Source: Megalopta genalis
Lineage: Eukaryota > Arthropoda > Insecta > Hymenoptera > Halictidae
Direction of reading: 5' to 3'
Length of the DNA stretch: 64,000 nucleotides
Assembly: GCF_051020955.1 (NCBI RefSeq)
Contig: NC_135022.1
Location: 9,574,463-9,638,462, forward strand
Within the stretch, counting starts at the first letter, position 1. Each line of letters opens with the position of its first letter. The position numbers and the translations under genes are program-made. Positions 48,501 through 56,807 of the stretch are shown piece by piece. The notes under the pieces were generated by a model, which was given only the letters and a program-made list of their open reading frames with translations, was not told where the DNA came from and searched no databases.

Positions 48501-51500
48501 TCGCGTTTTTTTTTTTGTGAGGAGATATAGTATCGCGCAGTCGTCGACGCGAACGGACTTATTGCGCGATTTCGATCGCAATCTACCCGGTCTTAAAGTA
48601 GACACTTTTAGCTTTCGTTTAAGTCAAATTGCATGGAAATAGCTCCATGGGAACGTATCTTAAAATCCATTCGAATTCTTCCTTTTAGATCTTGCGAATC
48701 TCGTGATGTCAGTAGTCGATTCTTTTTAATTTTTCAAAATGATCTCGACGTTCGATCGCAATTTAATTTACTTAGTCTTAAAGTAGACACTTTCAGCTTT
48801 CATTTGAGCCAAGTTGCATAGAAATAGCTCTACGAGAACGTATCTCAAAATCCATTCGAACTTTTCCTTTTAGATCTTGTAAACCCCATGATCTCAGTGG
48901 TCAATTCCTTTTAATTTTTCAAAATGATCTCGTTAAGCGAACGCAATCTAATTTACCCAGTCTTAAAGTAGACACTTTCAGCACTCATTTGAGCCAAGTT
49001 ACATAGAAATAGCTCCACGGACACACATCTTAAAATCCAACTGAATTTTTCCTTCTAGATCTTATAAAATCTATGATCTCAGTGGTCAATTCGTTTTAAT
49101 TTTTCAAAATGATCTCGTCAAGCGAACGCAATCTAATTTACCCAGTCTTAAAGTAGATACTTTCAGCTTTCATTTAAGCCAAGTTGCATAGAAATTGCTC
49201 TACGGGAACGTATCTCAAAATTCATTCGAATTTTTCCTTTTAGATCTTGTAAACCTCGTGATGTCAGTAGTCGATTCTTCCTAATTTTTCAAAATGATCT
49301 CGTCGTTCGATCGCAATCTAATTTACCCGGTCTTGAAATAGACACATTCAGCTCTCATTTGAGCCAAGTTACATAGAAATAGCTCCACGGGCACACATCT
49401 TAAAATCCATCCGAATTTTTCCTTCTAGAGCTTATAAACCCTATGATGTCAGTAGTCGATTCTTTCTAATTTTTCAAAATGATCTCGTCGTCCGATCGCA
49501 ATCTAATTTACCCGGTCTTAAAGTACAAACTTCCAGCTTTCGTTTAAGCTGCATTGCATAGAAATAGCTCCGCGAGAACATGTCTGAACATTTATTCGAA
49601 CTATCGCTCACGAATTCGCGCAATTCTCCCCGTCTCCTAGGTGTCGCTCCTGGGTGTCGAAGGTACGCGAACGGACCTGTTACATAACCTAGTTGAATTG
49701 GCAGAGAAAAGAATCACCGGATCGTTCGGTTCGCAGGTGGAGTCGCCCGGCAGCAGTTACATGAAAGGCGACCCGACACTGGCGTCCTCGGTGGCAGCGT
49801 CCCGCGGCGTGCCGCATCACTACGAGCAGCCGACGTCACCGAGCACCCAGATGACGTTGTACGGCGGCGGCAGCGGCGCGTACCCCTACGGAAAATCGAC
49901 AGCCGCGACGGAGTATTGGAACGCGACGGGAACACCGTCGCCGCCCACGTTCGACGGCAGCCAGGGTGGTTATCAGACAGGCGTGTCGGCGATCGCCATC
50001 GGCGACGGGGCCAACATGCATTTGTACTCCGGCGGTGCGTACAGCGTGTCGCCGGGCACCGCGGGAGCACCCTCCCCCTGGCCCGGCCTGCCGATGTCCG
50101 GCACGGAGGAGAGCTTCGACGGGGCAATGATCATCGCCGAACAAAAAGAATGCCCCAGTTGCGCGGGTCTGCCGAACGTTTGGAGGAGAGACGAGACCGG
50201 CCACTATTACTGCTCGAACTGTCTCTGCAAGCCGAACGGCGTCAACAGAGCGGCCATGAGATGCGGCAAGCCCAAGCAAACGGTAGCTCCGGTAACTCGA
50301 TCGTCTTTTCATCTTTCTATTATAAGAGTATTCGTAAGAACCACACAGGGGAGAATGCGTCGTCGTCGTCGTCGGTCGAACGGGATAAGCATAATTAACT
50401 TTTGGCTCCATTGTTGTGGCCGGTGACTATAGTCACCCATCGTATGCGGGTGTCGTTTTGAGGCGGGTGACTATAGTCACCCGTAGTGGCGAAAGGGTTA
50501 AGTGGACCGACCCTGCGTCGTGTATGCGCATTTTCGGCGCGGCACCCCGTACAGCGGGAGTGCCACGGCGGACAACGCGCTCGTACCGAAAGGGTTGAAG
50601 CAGTCGCCCGGCGAGCGAAAGGATCCGGGTTCGAAAAGTGCCCAAGTCTCGATCTTGTCCGTCTCGGTCGACTCGTTCTTCTCTCTCGTAACACCGTGTC
50701 CCCTCGGCGTCCATGCGGCGCGCGTCGACGACGCGAAAAGCCTCGCTCGGAATCCTTGGAACGACCCGTCCGTTGGTCGCGCGCGCGGAAATTGGAACGA
50801 CGGACAACGTTATCTACGGCGCCGAGCAAACGAACGGCGCGAGGATCGCCCCGATTGTTTGCCCGTTGGCTGTTTGCTCCCAACAGATCCATTTTCGCGA
50901 CTCGCGCGGTAGAATCTCTCTCGAGAAGCCTCGAGTCGAACGGGACGGATCCGACGTTTCCGAGGTCCAGTCGTGGAACGCGGACCCTAACCGAGACCAC
51001 TGAACGATCGGAGATCGTTTGCTTTCTTTCCAGACGAACGTGCGAAAAACGGGAATGCAATGCGCGAACTGCAGGACCTGCAACACGACCCTCTGGCGGC
51101 GAAACAACAACGGCGAGCCGGTGTGCAACGCGTGCGGGCTCTATTACAAGCTGCACAATGTGAGTATTTCATGGATTCCGTTCGGTCGGACAAGAAGAGA
51201 AAAAAGAAGGGCGACGCGCGCGCGCGCGCGACGGTCGAAGCTCTGTCTTACACACAGTTACTAGGTGTTACATCGTAAATTCCAAGAACGCGTTCGGTCG
51301 GACGCGTTGCCCCGCGGTACTCTTTACTTCCGTCCGTTTTCCTTCCCGTTGTCGGCTCGAATCGTTCGACGCGCACGCGTTCCTTTCGTTTCGTCTCGTT
51401 TCCCCTCGCCCCGCCGCGGCACGGCTCGGCACGGCTCGCCGGAAAACGTTGTCCCTCTCCGGGCAGAGAGGCGAGGCGAACAAACAACGAATTTCCGGTA

Positions 51501-54217
51501 TTTGTGCCGCTCGTAACCGGGATCGGAGCTCGCGCACGCGACACGTCTTGCCGCTTATTGTTAGCGGCGCGCGGTTCGACGAGAATTTTCGACGTCCCGT
51601 CGCGTTCGCTCACGGGAACAACGCGCTCGGCCGTCGAGCAAGCCGCGGCAAGCCGACAGCGCCAGGGACGACGATCGTTTTTCGACGTAACCTTTAACTC
51701 TTTCGGTTCGAGCGCCGAATACATCTGGCATCCGTGTAAGCCATATTTCAGAATGGCCATTTACAGAATGTTTACAGGGAACATTTGAAGAAAGATTTGG
51801 AAACGGATTAAGCACAGTCGTTACTTAACGCTCAACCTTTTAGGTTACGGCTGAATTCTGCGCGAGACTGTTTCTCTGGACGGCAGAGTCCGATGTGTAC
51901 TGTACAGAGTCTGATACTGTATATTCTGTCTGTATATACAGGCTGTCCCAAAAATGTCTCGCAATCCGAAAGTGGCGGGTTTCTCGGGCCGTTCGAAGCA
52001 ACTTTTTCCTTTACAAAAATGTTCTCCGAGGCACCGTTAACGAGTTATCGACGAAAAACCGTGACCAATGAGAGGCGAGCTCGGCTGGCGCGAGGCGATC
52101 GAGCCAATGAGCGGAACCGGGCTTCGCGCGCTGGTCGGCCGTACTCGATTCTTATTGGTCACTGTTTTTCGTCGATAACTCGTTAACGGTGCCTCGGAGA
52201 ACATTTTTGTAAAGGAAGAAGTTGCTTCGAACGATCCGAGGAACCCGCCGTTTCCGGATTGCGAGACATTTTTGGGACACCCTGTGGACTGTTGTAAATC
52301 GATGCGAAGACAAAAGAAGTGTGAAACAATGCATACGAAGACGATTATTTGGTTCGAACGATGAGCGAGTGAGCTACTAGAGCAAGCCGCTATAGTGGCG
52401 CGTCGTCCAGAGAGATGACATCCGCGAAAGCCACTATAGCGGCGTGTCGTTCTGAAAGATGACATCCGCGGAAGTCACTATAGCGGCGTGTCGGGCCTAA
52501 AAGGTTAAGAAAATCTTCGTACAAAAGTGTACTGACCCTGCGTTATGTATGCGCATTTTCGGCGCCCCGTAACAGTGGGAGTGTCACGGCGGACAACGCG
52601 CTCGTACCGAAAGGGTTAAATGCTCAAACTTTCAAATTTCCCACGCATCGAAACGGTCAAAATCGCCAGAAAAAGTTCCAAGCCAACCGGTACCTTTCTG
52701 TTCTCTTTTGATCGCGTCGCATCGGATCGCAATATCGCCGTTCTTGTTTCGTTAATCCCACGAGCCTGCATACCGGGCAACGTTATCGGCGACGTCTCGG
52801 TGGCCGCCGATCGCGGCCACCGATACGAGCGTCGAATCGGTGCTTTTTCTTCTTTTTTTTTTTATCGCGGTTCGCGGAATCGAATGAAATTTGACCGGTA
52901 TCGAATCGCGTTCTCTCCCGAACAGGTAAACAGGCCGCTCAGCATGAAGAAAGAGGGCATCCAAACGAGAAAGAGGAAACCGAAGAATCACTCTGGAATG
53001 GGCGGAGGGATGGCCGGGCCCAGCGGCATGCACAAGACCGAGATTAAGTCTAGCTTGCTCGGTGAGTCTTCGGTGAGCAAGTTTCTCATTCAGTCTTCCT
53101 CGTGTAGAACCAAGTACCGTTTCACCATTCGCGGCGTCTTCCCCGATCGGTTGATCGCGTGTACCTACAGGCCGCGTCTCCCACATTTTCCCCCGTCGAT
53201 CTATCTCGTTTCCCCCCACCCCCCAACAACAAGACGATCGTATCGTCGCAACGTCGTATCGCCGTATCGTCGTATCGTCGTATCTACGTTCCGAATCTCG
53301 AGACGGTATCGTCCTTGAACGAATCGAAAAGAAATTTTTGCGGATTAAAAACAAAGTCCGAGCAGAGGTTGGAACCGCGAATCAAGATCGGAGATTCGTT
53401 CGCGGCAGATCTCGCGGGCAGATAAACGTTCGAGGGAAGTCGACGGATCGGCAGAATCCGAGAGCCGTTGCGCGACGGAAACGAGGCGCGCGCGGCAGTT
53501 GCAACCCTTTGGCGCCTTGGCGCGGACGGCCCGGAGGGGTAGGTGGGGGACAGTGGGCGGCGGAACAGAGAGGGTGGACGCTACGCGGACGAATTCGAAC
53601 GCGCATCGATCGACCGGCATCTTTTTCACGTTCCAGTGGACCCGCTGCAGTTGAACGTGTACGGGATCGGTGGCAGCAACGGTAACGGGGAAGCGGGCGG
53701 TTACGGGTCCGGGGTCAGGGTCGTCGCCGGTACCGAGATCGAGATTGGGAGCGAGAGCGGAACCGAGGGTGGAAACGTTCGGTCGGAGGAGAACCATCCG
53801 CCTGTAGGTACACCGACACCGACATCGACACCGACAACGACGACGACGACGACAACGCCGACGCCGACGACGACGACGATGCATTTGGGGCACGCGCACT
53901 CGCCCCTCGCATTGCCCACCGCCGCCGTTCTGAACCGTCAAACCACCCTTACGTAAGTGTCCTCGCGGCATCATCGTCGAATCGAGACGGTCCTCGACGC
54001 GGCCGAGGTTTTCGGCCCCGCCGGGATCGCGTCGATTCCGCCGATCGCGGAACGATGCAAGGACAAATTTCATTCCCGAATCGTGGTTTCGCAGCCGTTC
54101 TAAGCTTCGCTAATTTTCAGCGTGCCACCGCTAGAGCCAATCGCTAGTCAGCCCAACGTCGACCCGATCTCGGTCATAACCTGCACAACGGCCGTCCACG
54201 CTGAGAGAACAACCTAG
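44996..54217 (+). CDS. srp: GATA-type zinc-finger transcription factor, serpent-like (seven coding exons)
   Basis: Proposed CDS: 44996-45558, 47600-48431, 49641-50291, 51034-51159, 52926-53061, 53637-53952, 54121-54217 (2721 nt, 906 aa). All introns are GT-AG and all phases agree. The C-finger (residues 692-716: CANC, LWRRNNNGEPVCNAC) is canonical, with the VNRPLSMKKEGIQTRKRKPK tail. The N-finger (residues 636-659) is derived: the loop has 16 rather than 17 residues (CPSC...VWRRDETGHYYCSNC) and the usual CGLY is replaced by CLCK. The exon carrying it is a multiple of three and phase 0 at both ends, so skipping it would give a 689-aa protein with only the C-finger. This recalls the fly SrpNC and SrpC isoforms. 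In flies serpent specifies blood cells, fat body and endoderm and lies next to GATAe. GATA family is certain; serpent orthology is likely. Confidence 0.85.
45599..45821. mobile_element. Family D fragment, inverse orientation, in srp intron 1
   Basis: TTAACCTTTTTGACACGACG and the following CCACTATAG-containing blocks are the inverse of the right part of the D copies at 28143 and 51832. The other D end is absent beyond the adjoining E element. Confidence 0.7.
45822..46248. mobile_element. Inverted-repeat element, family E, copy 2
   Basis: ACAGGGTGTCCGAAAAATG to CATTTTTGGGACATCCTGT. It is longer than the other copies because a ~65-bp piece of the right end (AAGAAGTTACTTGG, CCGCCACTTTCGG) is duplicated. 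Confidence 0.85.
46321..47014. mobile_element. Foldback inverted-repeat element, family H, in srp intron 1
   Basis: Starts ACAGTGGCCCACAAA and ends TTTGCGGCCCACTGT, with TAT/ATA outside. Interior halves are inverse copies (TCTCTCGTAGATCTCGG and CCGAGATCTACGAGAGG). No transposase. Confidence 0.8.
47036..47276. mobile_element. Inverted-repeat element, family A, copy 5
   Basis: Full-length A element in srp intron 1, 22 bp after family H; same ends as copies 1 and 2. Confidence 0.85.
47352..47528. mobile_element. Inverted-repeat element, family A, copy 6 (trimmed)
   Basis: Lacks the outer left end and part of the interior and ends CAAAAATAAACCGCTC. With copy 5 it repeats the dimer arrangement of 4940-5450, including the ATCGGTGGAGCCAGAAAA spacer. 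It ends 71 bp before srp exon 2. Confidence 0.75.
47600..48431 (+). CDS. srp: srp coding exon 2
   Basis: The acceptor TTTTTCGAAG at 47599 completes an Arg codon and reads YETADGSDRNEMESMYVYAT, then a Gly/Ser/Thr-rich activation-type segment ending QLGPRVGG. The donor is GGG|GTAAGT, phase 0. The acceptor lies only about 70 bases downstream of an inverted-repeat element; the exact start of this exon is the least certain of the srp junctions. Confidence 0.7.
48541..49620. repeat. Tandem array of ~185-bp units in srp intron 2
   Basis: The landmark TCTTAAAGTA (or TCTTGAAATA) recurs at 48591, 48776, 48961, 49146, 49331 and 49516, an exact 185-bp period. Units share GCATAGAAATAGCTC and TTTTTCAAAATGATCTCG. 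The array ends close to the acceptor of the N-finger exon. Confidence 0.95.
49641..50291 (+). CDS. srp: srp coding exon 3 (derived N-finger, candidate cassette exon)
   Basis: The acceptor CGTCTCCTAG|GTG gives VSLLGVEGTRTDLLHNLVEL and a Ser/Gly/Tyr-rich segment. The derived N-finger follows, with cysteines at codons 50151, 50160, 50211 and 50220. Two donors, at 50283 and 50292, both leave phase 0 and differ by Val-Ala-Pro. Because exon length is a multiple of three in either case, inclusion is optional for the reading frame. Confidence 0.85.
50395..50501. mobile_element. Small TTAA-flanked element, family K, with CTATAG palindromes
   Basis: TTAACTTTTGGC at the left and GGCGAAAGGGTTAA at the right. 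Inside are two copies of the perfect 16-bp palindrome GGTGACTATAGTCACC, at about 50424 and 50465. Confidence 0.55.
50513..50598. repeat. Short dispersed repeat, family F, copy 1
   Basis: Shares GTATGCGCATTTTCGGCGC and CGGCGGACAACGCGCTCGTA with 52535-52618. Each copy adjoins the right end of a TTAA-flanked element. Confidence 0.75.
51034..51159 (+). CDS. srp: srp coding exon 4 (C-finger zinc-binding part)
   Basis: The acceptor TTTCCAG gives TNVRKTGMQCANCRTCNTTL and the rest of the C-finger, ending YYKLHN at donor AAT|GTGAGT, phase 0. An intron at this point, between KLHN and VNRP, splits the finger from its basic tail. Confidence 0.95.
51832..52508. mobile_element. Family D element, copy 2, with nested family E, in srp intron 4
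   Basis: TCAACCTTTTAGGTTACGG to GCCTAAAAGGTTAA. It carries the same E insertion at the same internal position as 28143-28754, so the composite duplicated after E had inserted. The right side has three blocks with CACTATAG or CTATAGTGGC. Confidence 0.8.
51938..52285. mobile_element. Inverted-repeat element, family E, copy 3
   Basis: ACAGGCTGTCCCAAAAATG to CATTTTTGGGACACCCTGT, 348 bp, the same length as copy 1 and nearly identical to it. Confidence 0.85.
52535..52618. repeat. Short dispersed repeat, family F, copy 2
   Basis: Matches 50513-50598 and ends CTCGTACCGAAAGGGTTAA. It lies just right of the D composite. Confidence 0.75.
52926..53061 (+). CDS. srp: srp coding exon 5 (C-finger basic tail)
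   Basis: The acceptor CCCGAACAG gives VNRPLSMKKEGIQTRKRKPK, then NHSGMGGGMAGPSGMHKTEI and KSSLL. The donor CTCG|GTGAGT leaves one base, which joins in phase to exon 6. A second GTGAGC donor at 53073 would break the phase with the next exon. Confidence 0.9.
53637..53952 (+). CDS. srp: srp coding exon 6
   Basis: The acceptor ACGTTCCAG completes a Val codon and reads DPLQLNVYGIGGSNGNGEAG, followed by a run of threonines encoded by ACG/ACA repeats and a His/Ala segment. It ends TAAVLNRQTTL at donor AC|GTAAGT. Confidence 0.8.
54121..54217 (+). CDS. srp: srp coding exon 7 (C-terminus and stop)
   Basis: The acceptor TAATTTTCAG completes a Thr codon and reads VPPLEPIASQPNVDPISVIT then CTTAVHAERTT and TAG at 54215. 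The exon is too short to stand out alone; the strong acceptor and phase match support it. Confidence 0.8.
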
Positions 54218-55260
54218 AATCGAGAAGAAGGGGACTTGGGCACCGGAATCGGCGCGCGCGTTTCGTTCTCCGTTCGGTTCGACTTCGACTCGACCGAAAC
54301 GACCGAGGGAACGACGCGATCCCGCTCGCTTTTCAGCGCGTTCGTCGCGATCGAACCAACGGTTCGCGAACGTTCTCGTTCACGCCGCTTCTATTTATTT
54401 CTAATTTCGAAGAACGCCAAGTTCGAGACGCGTTCGCGACCGTCCGCGATCCGATCGGTCCGCGCAAGGAATCGTCGCGGCGCGTCATCTTGCGCCGCGA
54501 GCTCGGCCGGTACCGGCGAACTCGCGCGCGCCGGCCGCGCTCTGTCTTATCGGCGGTTAAATTGCAGCGCCACCGAAACCGACCGCCCTCTAGGCAAGCA
54601 GAACGGTACCACGCGTTTTCAAACTCGTTCCTCCTCCTACTCGTTTCCGCGCCTCTTTGCTCCTCGACTCTTCCTCCTCCTCCTCCTCCTTCCTCCTCCT
54701 CCTCCACCCGCGTGTCGCTGCGGATTTCCATCGAGCTTCTCCGCCTATTTCCATCGACGATTCGCGATAGATCGTCGCGTTGCTTTCACCGCTCGATCCG
54801 CTGACACGAAACTCACGGAATTTACGTTTTGTAAATACGCGGAATCCGCCTCGTTCGTGGATGCGCGCACGACGGATGCGATTACCGCGGGTACGCGTCG
54901 ACGTAGCAGCGAATCCCGAGCCCCAAAGAATAGTTTATTGTGTACATATGTATTCGCGCGGTAGCGTCGCATCGGCGAGGAACCGGAGCCACTCGCGATT
55001 TCCCGTCGATCCGTCTACCACCGGAGCTATTTATTTCGATCCTTCCGGAGCTAGCGTACGCGTTCGTTCGCAATTGTACGGCGACCGTCCAACGAATCGA
55101 TTGGTCGCCGCGGTCGGTCGGTCGGTCGATCGGTCGTCGGATCGTCGATCGCGGCCGACCATCGACGATCGCCGTATTCGGTCCGTCGGAGCGTCTTGGT
55201 CCGCCTATTCCGCCGATAGAACCATATTTTGTACGCGAGCACTCTTTGAAACTCAATAAA
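54218..55260 (+). other. Probable srp 3' UTR with AATAAA signal at 55255
   Basis: Downstream of the stop the sequence has no credible coding frame. It includes a CTC/TCC repeat (54667-54705). AATAAA at 55255-55260 follows a GAAACTC context and would give a 3' UTR near 1.04 kb. Confidence 0.4.
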
Positions 55261-56049
55261 TCGATCGAACGAGTCTAGCGAATCGTAGTAGAATTCGCAA
55301 CGATGGCGGTCGTCGCGGTCACCTGGCCGCGGCGTCAACCGAGACGTTCGCCGAAGGGGAAGCGGCGCGGCTCGGCGCGCCGGCCAGCCTCTTTCCGAAT
55401 CGAATTCCACCATCGTGGAGGACGAACGCCGAAAAACCTTGAAAAGGCGGATTTGCGCGCCCAGGCAGGAAAGAAGGGTACGAGAAGAAGAAGAAGAAGG
55501 AGAAGAAGAAGAAGAAGAAGAAGAAGACGGGAACGGTTTCGATGAAACGCGGATCGCCGATAAGAGCAAAAAGAATGGATTCGAGCGACTGAACGGCCGG
55601 AAGGGGAACGCGAGGAGAACCAGACAAAGAGAGAACGCGAACCGTAAAAGCAACCGAGAGAATACGCGCGAGCGAACACGAGCTGGAGGGGAAACGGGAG
55701 AGAGACCGAGATGGAGAGCGTGTGTGTGCGTGTGTGAGAGAAAGAGAGAGCGAGAGAGAGAGAGAGAGAGGGAGAGAGAAAGAGGAGGACAGAGTAAGAG
55801 AGAGAAAGAGAGAGAAATCGAGAGGGTCGTGAGTCCATCAGCCTAAAGAGTGGCTATCGTGCCGGCTAAGGGCTATTCCATGTTAGCTGCTCTCGGCGAG
55901 CTCCTTTTTTTCCCTTCTCTTTATTCCCCTCCAGAACTTTTTGTAAGGCGCAAACGTGGCGCCGCCCTCGAGATCCATTCTCGCGCGAGCAAATTCTGAA
56001 AGCTTCGCCGTACCGATCGTCGTCGCGTCTTCGCCGTTTCATCGCTCGT

Positions 56050-56093
<44 letters not shown>

Positions 56094-56760
56094 TTTTCGC
56101 GTCCGGAACGCGGCGCAACCTTATCGATCAATTTTCTTTTTTCGGCGAACTCCCGACGCCCACGACAATTTCCCCGACGGGTTCACCCGTCGGGGGTTGC
56201 GGTCTTCGTCGCCGACCCGACCCCGACCCTCTGACTCATCGTGCTCGACGCCGGGACACACGAACTATGACAATTCTCGCGGAATGGATGACGAGAATAA
56301 ATAACAGCGAGAACGACGCGGACGACGGGCCGATTGGAACGCGTTCCCGCGGCCGTCGCGGTGCCCGTCGGATCCCGGCGAGCCGCGGCGACCGTACCGA
56401 ACCATCTTCGGAATTTAAGGGATGTTCGTCGTTCCCCCGTCGCCGCGTCGCGACGTGGCGCCAACCGGTGAACCTTATCGCGAGCGGAGCACCGTTACTC
56501 CGAATTCTTATGCTCGAAAGATTTCTTTTCGTTTCACTCGCTTCTCGGATCTTTTACCGATAACTCTTTTCTTGCCGCTGCCCTGCCCTGCCCTACCCTG
56601 CCTCCCCTCTTCTGCCTCTTGTCAGTCACTTCGCGACGAGCCCGTCGGTCGTCCATTTCGCGTCGCTCGAAAGGACGCGCCGGTGCAACTGCAAGGAAGA
56701 GGCACGCTCGTCGAAACTACGGAGAGATAGAGACAGCTTAATCGATGGAGTCGGAGTGGT

Positions 56761-56807
<47 letters not shown>

